From an uncultured Lachnospiraceae bacterium (GTDB lineage: Bacteria > Bacillota > Clostridia > Lachnospirales > Lachnospiraceae), in assembly GCA_947053345.1 (NCBI GenBank), contig CAMRSM010000001.1, positions 165,888-229,887 of the forward strand: DNA of 64,000 nucleotides. The letters run 5' to 3'. The position numbers and the translations under genes were made by a program. Positions 1 to 7,672 of this stretch are shown here, in pieces; position 1 is the stretch's first letter, and each line of letters starts with the position of its first letter. The notes beneath the pieces were generated by a model. The model was not told the origin of the DNA and ran no database searches. It worked only from the letters and a program-made list of their open reading frames with translations.

Positions 1-19
1 AAGGATGTCTTATTCAGGG

Positions 20-176
20 ATGAAAGGAAAGGCCGCCGCATAGAGAAAGCAGGGTGGGAATATTGAGGGTATATCTTGAATTTCAACCCTTAATGCGGCA
101 GCCCTGCTAAGGATCATTCCTTTCTGTCCGCGGACAAAGAAAGGCACGTCCTGCTGCACCCGGATATTCGGGGGAC
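20..176 (+). promoter_or_regulatory. Structured 5' leader, candidate riboswitch-like element upstream of the RibU-type gene
   Basis: Several complementary segments can be read by eye. An outer 8-bp stem pairs gaaaggaa (22-29) with ttcctttc (117-124). An inner 7-bp stem pairs gccgcat (35-41) with atgcggc (93-99) and encloses a small hairpin (gagggt/accct, 65-90). The segment agcaggg (48-54) pairs with ccctgct (102-108) across the inner stem, which would make a pseudoknot. The 3' arm of the outer stem can instead pair with agaaagg (138-144) around a gtcc/ggac helix, giving two mutually exclusive folds. I do not see the conserved FMN-riboswitch core, although the downstream gene is RibU-like. 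Identity is unknown and no folding program was run. Confidence 0.5.
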
Positions 177-209
177 ACCGGAAAGAATCCTGTAAAAAGG
201 AGGCTAACA

Positions 210-989
210 ATGGACAAAGTAAAAGATTTTTTTTCGGCACCTGCAAAAGCGCTCGGAAAGCTGTTTGAGACGGCAAAGGAAAATGTGGGCTTTTTGCTCA
301 TCAGCGTGCTGATCGTCGCACTCATCCTGGGGGCGGCGTACGGGGCGGAGTATTATTTCGCGAAGAAAAAGCATGCGAGCCGGAAAAGTGACCGCTTAAA
401 GGTGCACCGCATGACCCTGATTGCGCTGCTTTCCGCAATCGCATTTGTATTGATGCTGTTTGATTTTCCGCTCTGGTTTTTGCCGGGTTTTTATAAGATT
501 GACTTAAGTGAGCTTCCGGTGCTGATCGCGGCGTTTACCTTAGGGCCGGTGGCGGGCGTTACGACCGAGTTCCTCAAGGTGTTTTTGAATGTGCTGATCC
601 AGGGAACCGGCACAGGGTTCATCGGGGAATTTGCCAATTTCCTGATCGGCTGCGCGTTCATCGTCCCGGCATCGGTCGTGTATTACGCAAAGAAAACAAG
701 GAAAAATGCGGTGATCGGGCTTGTGGCGGGGACACTCGTCTGCGTTGTGACCGGATGTTTTATGAATGCTTTTGTCCTGCTCCCGGCTTACGGGAAAGCG
801 TTCCACATGGAAATCGGTAATTTAGTTGCAATGGGCACGGAGAAGAATGGATTGATCTCCGGGATGTTTTCCTTTGTTGTATTTGCCGTAGCGCCGTTTA
901 ACCTGATCAAATGTGTTGTGACGGGAGGGGTTACCATGCTGATTTACAAAAAAATCAGTTACCTGCTCAAAGGCAGGGATACACGGTAG
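210..989 (+). CDS. ribU: ECF transporter S component, riboflavin (RibU-like)
   Basis: This is a membrane protein of 259 residues. It would act as the substrate-binding S subunit of an energy-coupling factor transporter and bring riboflavin or a related vitamin into the cell with shared EcfAAT subunits, which are not in this window. From about residue 65 it shows the RibU pattern: a first helix ending in FDFPLWFLP, YKIDLSELPVLIAAFTLGP, and a GEFANF segment, then further hydrophobic helices. An unusual feature is about 65 extra N-terminal residues with an amphipathic stretch and one additional membrane segment (FLLISVLIVALILGAAYG). The start follows aaggagg with good spacing. A strong terminator follows, so it is probably monocistronic. 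Specificity is inferred from family resemblance only. Confidence 0.85.
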   Translation: MDKVKDFFSAPAKALGKLFETAKENVGFLLISVLIVALILGAAYGAEYYFAKKKHASRKSDRLKVHRMTLIALLSAIAFVLMLFDFPLWFLPGFYKIDLSELPVLIAAFTLGPVAGVTTEFLKVFLNVLIQGTGTGFIGEFANFLIGCAFIVPASVVYYAKKTRKNAVIGLVAGTLVCVVTGCFMNAFVLLPAYGKAFHMEIGNLVAMGTEKNGLISGMFSFVVFAVAPFNLIKCVVTGGVTMLIYKKISYLLKGRDTR

Positions 990-1030
990 TTTTAACGGGG
1001 CGGTCCGGCATGGAGCGAGGATCCGCTTAA

Positions 1031-1076
1031 AAAACCGGTGAATTTATGATATTATACATAAATTCACCGGTTTTTA
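1031..1076 (+). terminator. Rho-independent terminator after ribU
   Basis: A 17-bp perfect stem (aaaaccggtgaatttat with its complement, 1031-1047 and 1058-1074) has a ten-base loop and ends in a T run. The matching A run at its 5' side could make it work in both directions. Confidence 0.9.
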
Positions 1077-1224
1077 TTATTCATACCGTTTCCGGCAGAT
1101 GTCTGGAAAGATTTCCGTTTGGTGATGTGCTTAGAGTATTTGCAGTGTGGGGCAAAACGTAAAACCGCTGCTTTAAAAGTCTTGGAAACGGTATGTGTTC
1201 GCCGTGGGGAAAGGGCAGAAAGCA

Positions 1225-1253
1225 TTGACAAAAACAATGGTATGCCCTATCAT
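1225..1253 (+). promoter_or_regulatory. Sigma-A-type promoter for the M16 peptidase gene
   Basis: ttgaca at 1225-1230, a 17-base spacer, and tatcat at 1248-1253 (one mismatch to TATAAT). It lies about 100 bases before the M16 start. The rest of the 990-1349 gap holds only the terminator and a 63-codon open frame that does not look coding. Confidence 0.65.
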
Positions 1254-1349
1254 ATTTTGGGGAGTGAAAGTATTATACGGGGGAAAGGAGGGATAACGTC
1301 CTTCCCGTAAATACTGAATTTTAAGAAAAAGAAAGAGGGAAAATCAACA

Positions 1350-2831
1350 ATGTTTAATCGTTATAGATTGCAAAATGGCCTGGAAGTGATCTCTGAGCCG
1401 ATGGCAAACCGGAAGACGGTGGCGCTCGGTGTTTTTGTGAAAGTCGGTTCGCAGGATGAGACGAGGGAAAATAATGGGATTTCCCATCTGGTGGAGCATA
1501 TGTTCTTTAAGGGGACAGGAACGAAAAGCGCGAAGGAGATTGCGGATATTACGGCGCGCATCGGCGATGATGTGAACGCTTTTACGAGCAAGGAATGCAC
1601 CGCGCTCTACGGCATGACGATCACGGAAAAACTGCCGGAATTGGCTGCCCTGCTCGGCGATCTGCTGACAGATCCGCGTTTTGACGCGAAGGAACTGGCG
1701 AAGGAAAAACGGATTGTGATGGACGAGATTGATATGTATGGGGATTCGCCGGAGGATCTGGTGCATGAACTGCTGCAAAAAAGAGTCTGGCGGGAGGACG
1801 CGCTCGGCTTTCTCATTTCCGGGACAAAATCGGTCGTGCGAAGGGTTCGGCGCGAGGAACTGCAGCAGTTTTTGCGGGAACACTATTTTGCGGAAAATAT
1901 GCTGGTCTCAGCCGCGGGAGGGTATGAGGAAGAAACATTAAGGGATATTTTGGAGCAGGCTTTCGGGAAGATAAAAAGCCGTAAAGAGCGGCAGGAGGAA
2001 CCGGCAGAAGAAAAAGAAAGGAAGGGCGGATCAGAGATTTCCGGTATAATGGAATGCGCGTCAGAGCAAAAAATGTTGCAGCGCCCGTCCCCGGAACGTG
2101 CCGCGGCGGCGGTAAAACGGCAAAAGGCGGCAGAGCTTTCTCTGCCGCCGTACCATAAAGAATATGGGCAGGCCGCCGGGAGCAAAAAAGAAACCACCGA
2201 AATGGCCTGCTGCCTGCCCCCGTGCTATTTCCGCAGCTTTGCAGCGGCGGACAGGGATATTGAGCAGTTCCACCTAAACCTCGCCTTTCCGGCACTGTGC
2301 GTTTGGGATAAGAGACGTTTTGCATATTCCGTTTTTAATTCGGCATTCGGCGGCGGCAGCAATTCCCTTTTGTTCCAGAAAATCCGTGAGGAAGCAGGGA
2401 TGGCATACTCCGTTTACTCTTACAGCAGCGCTTACCGGCGTGCGGGGCTTTTCCATATAGACATCACGGTGCAGCCGCAGCTTTCCGTGCCCGTGTTAAA
2501 AAAGGTGGCTGGGATCGTGGAAGAATTTGCCCGCACGGGACTGAGCGGAGAGGAGCTGGCCCTGCATAAGCAGCAGGTCGGGACGGAGCTGGTCATGAGC
2601 GCGGAAAGCCCGAAAACAAGAATGGATTCGAACGCGAAATATGTACTTGCGGGAGCGGAGGTTTATACCCTGGAGGAAAAACTTACGCAAATCGACGCTG
2701 TGGATGGCGCACAGTTAAAAGAACTTGCCGGGGAGATATTAAAGCTTTGTAACGCGAGCATCTGTGTGGTCGGCAATAAAAACTGCGCAAATCTGCGCGG
2801 GCTGAAAAGAATTTGGGAGAACTGGGGCTGA
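1350..2831 (+). CDS. M16-family zinc metallopeptidase (insulinase/processing-peptidase type)
   Basis: A cytosolic zinc protease of the pitrilysin/insulinase family, 493 residues, resembling the Bacillus YmxG/MlpA type. The inverted zinc motif HLVEH is at residues 46-50, and the third metal ligand E126 sits exactly 76 residues after H50, as in the family. The N-terminal catalytic half runs to about residue 210 and the C-terminal half from about 290, with GGGSNSLLFQKIREEAGMAYSV as a typical stretch. Between the halves lies about 75 residues of charged, low-complexity sequence rich in Glu, Lys and Arg that homologues of about 410 residues lack. A good RBS precedes the start. The GH2 gene follows after 21 bases and may be cotranscribed. 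The natural substrate cannot be told. Confidence 0.88.
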   Translation: MFNRYRLQNGLEVISEPMANRKTVALGVFVKVGSQDETRENNGISHLVEHMFFKGTGTKSAKEIADITARIGDDVNAFTSKECTALYGMTITEKLPELAALLGDLLTDPRFDAKELAKEKRIVMDEIDMYGDSPEDLVHELLQKRVWREDALGFLISGTKSVVRRVRREELQQFLREHYFAENMLVSAAGGYEEETLRDILEQAFGKIKSRKERQEEPAEEKERKGGSEISGIMECASEQKMLQRPSPERAAAAVKRQKAAELSLPPYHKEYGQAAGSKKETTEMACCLPPCYFRSFAAADRDIEQFHLNLAFPALCVWDKRRFAYSVFNSAFGGGSNSLLFQKIREEAGMAYSVYSYSSAYRRAGLFHIDITVQPQLSVPVLKKVAGIVEEFARTGLSGEELALHKQQVGTELVMSAESPKTRMDSNAKYVLAGAEVYTLEEKLTQIDAVDGAQLKELAGEILKLCNASICVVGNKNCANLRGLKRIWENWG

Positions 2832-2852
2832 ACGGGAAGGAGGCATCTTGAT

Positions 2853-4964
2853 ATGGGGAAGAGGACGGGGCATCCGCAAGGACGGACAGTAACAAAGATT
2901 AACGATGGCTGGAAATTTTTAAAGCTATCCCAAAAGGATAGTCTTCCCGGCATTGTATTGGAAGCGGCGGACTTTGATGACAGCGGTTTGGAGGAAGTTT
3001 CACTGCCGCACACATGGAATGACATCGACGGCGCGGATGGCAGGTCAGGCAGGGATAAGGGCGGGGAGGATTACTACCGGGGACTTGGCGGTTACCGGAA
3101 ACGGATCGTGTTTTCCGGACAGGAACATGGGGGAAAGTCTGTTTTTATCGAGTTTGAGGGTGCAAATACCGTCACCGAACTTTTTGTCAATGGAACGTGT
3201 GCGGGCAGGCACGAAGGCGGCTATGCGGCGTTCCGCTTTGACATCACCCCGTTTCTTTGCCTGGGGGAAGAAAATGTTCTCGCGGTCAAAGTGGACAACG
3301 CCCCGACGGATGTTATCGCGCCGATCACGGATCAGGGGGATTTTACAAAAATGGGCGGTATCTACCGCGGCGTAAAACTGATTGCCGTCCCGCCCGTACA
3401 TATTGACCTGATGGATTTCGGCTCATCGGGAATCTATGTTACCCCGGAAAATATAGGGGAAGACCATGCAGACCTTGATATTCAGGTCCGGCTTGCCAAT
3501 GATGCATCGGAGGGACAAGCCGCCCATGTGGTGCTCAAAATATTTGATATGGATGAAAAGCCCGTGGCACAGGATGAAAAAGATATTTTTCTCCCGGCGG
3601 GAGGAAAGGCTGCGGCGGGATTTGCCATACCGCTGGAAAATCCCGTTTTGTGGAACGGTGCGGAAAATCCATATTTGTATACCGCAGAGATCATGGTGGA
3701 AGCAGGGGATAATGAATTTGATAACCTGAGGCAGGCATTTGGCATCCGCACCTATCACATTGATCCTGAAAACGGTTTCTTTTTGAACGGGAAATACCTT
3801 GACCTTCGCGGGGTAAACTACCACCAGGACAGTTTTGAAAACGGCTGGGCCATGACGGATGAACAGCGGGGGAGGGATTACCGGATGATCCGCGCGATGG
3901 GTGCTACTTCGGTGAGGATGGCACACTATCAGCATGGCAGCTATGAATATGAGCTTTGTGACCGGCTCGGCCTGACCGTTTGGACGGAGATCGGGATTGT
4001 AAATAAAATGTCTGCCGACGACAGCGATGCCCACGCGGTCGCACCGGGATTTGCGGATAATGCCGCACAGCAGCTGACCGAGTTGATCCGGCAGAACTAC
4101 AACCATCCTTCGGTTATTGTCTGGGGGATTTCGAACGAACTTTTCCAGATGACGGATGAGATATACCGCATATTTACCGGGCTTTATGAGCTGGCAAAAA
4201 AAGAGGATAAAACGCGCCTAGTCACTTTTGCGGATGCCCAGTTCTGGGGCAGGTTTTTAGAACTTCCCGCGGATGTCGTGGGATATAACCGGTATTTTGG
4301 ATGGTATCATGACGCGGGGGGCGCGGAGCAGTTTGGGGCTTGGCTTGATCTTTATCATGAGACAAAGGAGAGGAGGCCAATCTGCGTTTCCGAGTATGGG
4401 GGCGGTGCGGCGATGTCCCAGTATAAGGATAATGTTGACTGGAAGACGGAGATTGAACCGTGGGGAAAACGCCATTATCAAAATTATCAGTCGGCGATGC
4501 ATGAGGCGATATGGGCACAGTTTGCGGCGCGGCGGTATCTCTGGGGAAAATATATCTGGTGTATGTTTGATTTTGCTTCCGACGGGCGGGAGGAAGGAGA
4601 TACCAGAGGGCAGAATGACAAGGGGCTTGTGACCCGCACCCGCATCCCGAAGGATTCTTTTTATTTCTATAAATCGGTCTGGAACCCTGAGCCGATGGTC
4701 CACCTGACCGAGAAGGGGTTTGTGCTTCGCCCTGCCGCTGTACCGCAGGTGAAAGCATATGCAAATGGGGAGCGGGCAGAGCTGTTCGTCAACGGGCATT
4801 CTAAAGGGAGCATCCGGTGCGGCGGGATTGACGGGATGCTTCCGACTGTGTTGATATGGAAGGATGTTGCGATTGCCGCTGGAACGGAAAATGAGATTGT
4901 TGTAAAGGCCTTTTTTGCAGATGGATCGGTTTTGGAAGACCGTGCGTTTTGGATGGGAGAATAG
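2853..4964 (+). CDS. Glycoside hydrolase family 2 (beta-galactosidase-like)
   Basis: A 703-residue GH2 enzyme expected to remove non-reducing terminal beta-linked sugars (galactose, glucuronic acid or mannose). The order is an N-terminal jelly-roll sugar-binding domain (SLPHTWND, YYRGLGGYRK), an immunoglobulin-like domain, then the TIM barrel beginning near LRGVNYHQD. The acid/base is E429 in WGISNE and the nucleophile is E514 in VSEYGGG. There is no signal peptide, so it acts in the cytoplasm on imported oligosaccharides. It is shorter than LacZ (about 1000 residues) because C-terminal domains are absent. GGAGG lies just before the ATG. The exact sugar is not determined; beta-galactosidase is the likeliest. 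Confidence 0.88.
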   Translation: MGKRTGHPQGRTVTKINDGWKFLKLSQKDSLPGIVLEAADFDDSGLEEVSLPHTWNDIDGADGRSGRDKGGEDYYRGLGGYRKRIVFSGQEHGGKSVFIEFEGANTVTELFVNGTCAGRHEGGYAAFRFDITPFLCLGEENVLAVKVDNAPTDVIAPITDQGDFTKMGGIYRGVKLIAVPPVHIDLMDFGSSGIYVTPENIGEDHADLDIQVRLANDASEGQAAHVVLKIFDMDEKPVAQDEKDIFLPAGGKAAAGFAIPLENPVLWNGAENPYLYTAEIMVEAGDNEFDNLRQAFGIRTYHIDPENGFFLNGKYLDLRGVNYHQDSFENGWAMTDEQRGRDYRMIRAMGATSVRMAHYQHGSYEYELCDRLGLTVWTEIGIVNKMSADDSDAHAVAPGFADNAAQQLTELIRQNYNHPSVIVWGISNELFQMTDEIYRIFTGLYELAKKEDKTRLVTFADAQFWGRFLELPADVVGYNRYFGWYHDAGGAEQFGAWLDLYHETKERRPICVSEYGGGAAMSQYKDNVDWKTEIEPWGKRHYQNYQSAMHEAIWAQFAARRYLWGKYIWCMFDFASDGREEGDTRGQNDKGLVTRTRIPKDSFYFYKSVWNPEPMVHLTEKGFVLRPAAVPQVKAYANGERAELFVNGHSKGSIRCGGIDGMLPTVLIWKDVAIAAGTENEIVVKAFFADGSVLEDRAFWMGE

Positions 4965-5054
4965 AAAAAAGAGGAAGCAGAGAATTTCAAATATCATTTT
5001 ACGTACATAACATCGGGTATATAATAAAAGCATCGCGCGAATACTAGCTGTATC

Positions 5055-5078
5055 CGGGAGAGGAAAATCCCGTTTTTT
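5055..5078 (+). terminator. Weak terminator-like hairpin after GH2
   Basis: A 5-bp stem cggga/tcccg is followed by six T. It is short and its strength is doubtful. A TATAAT-like box at 5020-5025 lies just upstream without a clear -35. The rest of the 265-base gap shows nothing else recognisable. Confidence 0.4.
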
Positions 5079-5241
5079 ATGCGGACAGGTATTCATCCGG
5101 CGGCTGACAAAAAACGGGCGGGAACCTGTTTGGCAGGCGGGGGAAGTTTGTCCCTGTGGATATTAAAACAGAAAAACTGGCAGTTTTGCCGGGCCTTTTT
5201 ACGGGCATCCGGCAGATGAATACTGCCGGATGGAGGGATGC

Positions 5242-6132
5242 ATGAATACAGCGATGTGGAAGGAAGAAAACGGCGGGGGGACAGAGGGAAAAACAGAAGT
5301 GGGACGTGTGCCGGACCGGTTAAGGGATGATCGGCAAACGGCTGCCGGGGAGCAAAAAGATACCGGCCGTGCGAAAGGAGATTTACAAGAACCGCAAGCT
5401 TTATCAAAGAACGAAAGGACTGCGAAGTCCGGTGAGAAGTCGGAGAAGGAAGAAAAACGCGACCAGAAAATTTCGGATTACGGACAAGTGACATTGGACG
5501 AGAATCCCGCGCACCACAAAATCCACCTGCTTTCAATCATCGGCGAGATCGAGGGCCATGAAAACTTAAACTCCAGCCAAAAAACAACGAAATATGAGCA
5601 TGTCCTGCCGCAGCTTGCCGCAATAGCGGACAGCACGGAGGTGGATGGGCTTTTGGTACTATTAAACACCGTGGGCGGTGACGTGGAGAGCGGCCTTGCG
5701 ATCGCGGAGATGATCGCGACGCTTGGAAAGCCAAGCGTATCTTTGGTGCTTGGCGGCGGGCATTCGATCGGCGTGCCGCTTGCAGTGGCGACGGATTATT
5801 CCTATATCGTGCCAAGCGGGACGATGATCATCCATCCGGTCCGCATGAGCGGTACCGTGATCGGTGCGCAACAGACCTACGATTATTTTAAGCGGATCCA
5901 GGACCGGATCCTTGGGTTTGTGGCGGGGCACAGCGGCGCGCCGAAGGAAAAACTGGAAGGCATGATGATGAATACCGGCATGCTCACAAAGGATCTCGGC
6001 ACAATCTTAGTCGGGCAGGAGGCGGTGGACTGCGGGCTGATCAACGAGGTCGGCGGGATCCGGGACGCGATGCAGAAATTGCATGATCTGATTGACGCTT
6101 CCAAAGAAAGAGAATCGGGGGGATCGTTTTGA
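5242..6132 (+). CDS. tepA: ClpP-like serine protease, TepA family
   Basis: A cytosolic ClpP/crotonase-fold serine protease like Bacillus TepA (YmfB), which in Bacillus is linked to protein translocation and to removal of small proteins. The ClpP core runs from about residue 80: LLNTVGGDVESGLAIAEMI, the nucleophile serine in GGGHSIGVPLA, and the histidine in MIIHPVRMSGT. The first 80 residues are charged and low in complexity, with many Lys, Glu, Gly and Arg, and look disordered. The ORF track starts at 5230, but GGAGGG at 5232-5237 favours ATG 5242. The next gene overlaps its stop by four bases, so the two are translationally coupled. Confidence 0.85.
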   Translation: MNTAMWKEENGGGTEGKTEVGRVPDRLRDDRQTAAGEQKDTGRAKGDLQEPQALSKNERTAKSGEKSEKEEKRDQKISDYGQVTLDENPAHHKIHLLSIIGEIEGHENLNSSQKTTKYEHVLPQLAAIADSTEVDGLLVLLNTVGGDVESGLAIAEMIATLGKPSVSLVLGGGHSIGVPLAVATDYSYIVPSGTMIIHPVRMSGTVIGAQQTYDYFKRIQDRILGFVAGHSGAPKEKLEGMMMNTGMLTKDLGTILVGQEAVDCGLINEVGGIRDAMQKLHDLIDASKERESGGSF

Positions 6133-6719
6133 AAAAAATATATTTTACGCGCCACGGGCAGTCTTTGTGGAATGTAGAAAATAAAATCTGCGGGGCAACG
6201 GATATCGCGCTGACAGAGCAGGGACACGCGCAGGCAGCAGAGCTTGGAAGAAAAATCGCTGCGGTACTTTCGGGGGAAGTATTTCCCCTGCTGCCGCAGC
6301 ATATGAAAATCGACGAAATTTTATATTCCCCGCTTTCGCGCGCCGCGGAAACGGCAAGGCATATCCACGAGGAGACGGGGATTGCCATGCGCGCCGAGGA
6401 GCGGCTGCGGGAACAGAATTTCGGGCGCTATGAGGGGACGGCGCGGGACGGCGCGGAATTTCTGGCGGCAAAAGGGCAGTTCGCAGATCACTATGGCGGA
6501 GGGGAATCCATGATGCGTCTGGCGCAGCGCATTTACAATCTGCTGGATGAACTAAAATGCGGTCCGGATGAAAAAAATTATCTACTAGTCGCACACAACG
6601 GAATCGCGAGGATTGTACATTCCTATTTTTATGATATGGGGAATGCAGAATTCGCAGCACATGGAATCAGGAACTGCGAGGTTGTGGAATATTGTTTCCG
6701 GGAGGATTCCTGCCGGTAA
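6129..6719 (+). CDS. Histidine phosphatase family protein (phosphoglycerate-mutase-like)
   Basis: A cytosolic phosphatase of 196 residues with the histidine-phosphatase fold. The catalytic motif TRHGQSLWN is at the N terminus (nucleophile H9). Further signatures are LYSPLSRAAETA, FGRYEG with the acid-side glutamate, and LLVAHNGIARI with the second catalytic histidine. Family members hydrolyse small phosphorylated metabolites or act as cofactor-dependent mutases; the substrate cannot be predicted. The start is TTG and overlaps the tepA stop, so it is probably translated by coupling. No terminator is visible before the following response regulator. Confidence 0.85.
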   Translation: MKKIYFTRHGQSLWNVENKICGATDIALTEQGHAQAAELGRKIAAVLSGEVFPLLPQHMKIDEILYSPLSRAAETARHIHEETGIAMRAEERLREQNFGRYEGTARDGAEFLAAKGQFADHYGGGESMMRLAQRIYNLLDELKCGPDEKNYLLVAHNGIARIVHSYFYDMGNAEFAAHGIRNCEVVEYCFREDSCR

Positions 6720-6864
6720 GGTTCCGGTGGGAAAACAAAGTTTTGGACGGCACTTGGGGTGTGGGGGCATAAAAAATGCAGAAAACAAAACAATAACCAG
6801 GATACAAAAGAATCGGGGAAAACGGAAGCTTTTTTGCACATTTTCCGGTTCGCAGGGGGGAAGC

Positions 6865-7536
6865 ATGGAACGTATCTTAATTGTAGATGACGATGTACAT
6901 ATCGGCAATATGTTGGAGGAAGTATTGCGGAGGGAGGGATATGCTGTATCGCGGGCGTATTCGGGCACGGAAGCACTTTTGGTGCTTGAGGGCGCAAAAC
7001 CGGATCTGGTTCTGCTTGATCTGATGCTGCCGGGACTTTCCGGCGAGGAGGTGCTTTTCCGGTTTTCGGAACTTGCGGTGATCGTCGTCAGCGCGAGGGC
7101 TGATGTGGACAGTAAGGTGGGGCTTTTGACTTCCGGCGCGGTGGACTATGTTACAAAACCATTTGATGTGCGGGAATTGCTTGCAAGGATCAAAATCGCG
7201 CTGCGGGAAAAGACGGTATCCCGGCTGTCGGTCGGCGATCTTCGGCTGGATACCGCGGCAAAAAGTGTTTTTTGCAATGATATAAAAATCCATCTCACGC
7301 GGACGGAGTATGCCATCCTGAAAATACTGATGCAAAATTGTACGGGAGTGGTCGCAAAGCATATCCTGTTAGACCGCATCGCGCAGGACACGCCGGACTG
7401 CACGGAGAGCTCGCTAAAAATGCATGTCAGCAACCTGAGAAAAAAGCTTCGGGAAGCGGGCGGGAAAGATTATGTCGAGGCAGTCTGGGGGATCGGTTTC
7501 CGCCTGAAAGGCAGTGGGGATTGTCAGACAAAATAG
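6865..7536 (+). CDS. OmpR-family response regulator
   Basis: A two-component response regulator of 223 residues. The receiver domain has D8-D10, phospho-acceptor D52 in LLDLMLPG and K98 in VTKPFD. The C-terminal winged helix has the TRTEYAILKILMQN and NLRKKLREAGG segments of OmpR/PhoB proteins. The ORF track extends upstream to 6613, but the homologous start is ATG 6865 behind a G-rich RBS. It heads a cluster of ABC ATPase, two permeases and a histidine kinase, the order known from lantibiotic-immunity loci. A direct-repeat array lies between it and the transporter and is its likely target. Confidence 0.88.
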   Translation: MERILIVDDDVHIGNMLEEVLRREGYAVSRAYSGTEALLVLEGAKPDLVLLDLMLPGLSGEEVLFRFSELAVIVVSARADVDSKVGLLTSGAVDYVTKPFDVRELLARIKIALREKTVSRLSVGDLRLDTAAKSVFCNDIKIHLTRTEYAILKILMQNCTGVVAKHILLDRIAQDTPDCTESSLKMHVSNLRKKLREAGGKDYVEAVWGIGFRLKGSGDCQTK

Positions 7537-7569
7537 TTTTTCGCGGATTTCCCGATAGTCTTCCCATAA

Positions 7570-7627
7570 TCTTTACATTTTCTTTACGGTTTCCTTTACC
7601 GGTCTCTTTACCCTTCTGCTGTACAAT
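7570..7627 (+). promoter_or_regulatory. CTTTAC direct-repeat array and promoter of the ABC operon
   Basis: CTTTAC occurs four times, at 7571, 7582, 7594 and 7606, with steps of 11, 12 and 12 bases, so one copy per helical turn. The first two copies also fit the TCT-N8-TCT form described for the nisin-regulator box. A tacaat -10 box follows at 7622-7627 with no good -35, as expected for an activator-dependent promoter. Binding by the adjacent response regulator is inferred. Confidence 0.6.
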
Positions 7628-7672
7628 GCATGTTGTCCGGTGCGGGAAGTCTGCGCCAGAAAGGAGAGAGAA

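Noticed and set aside
20-176. FMN riboswitch before ribU
   Set aside because: Some similarity (gatgaaagg...ggccgccg) recalls the FMN core, but the six-helix pattern and the conserved gccgac and agtc segments are not there.
1119-1310. 63-codon frame before the M16 gene
   Set aside because: No RBS, biased composition, and it overlaps the promoter of the next gene.
1813-2325. Long minus-strand frames inside the M16 gene
   Set aside because: Shadows of a high-GC coding frame; the plus-strand frame has the zinc motif and family signatures.
4257-5096. 279-codon minus-strand frame over the end of GH2
   Set aside because: No family resemblance; it overlaps the catalytic part of GH2 including the nucleophile region.
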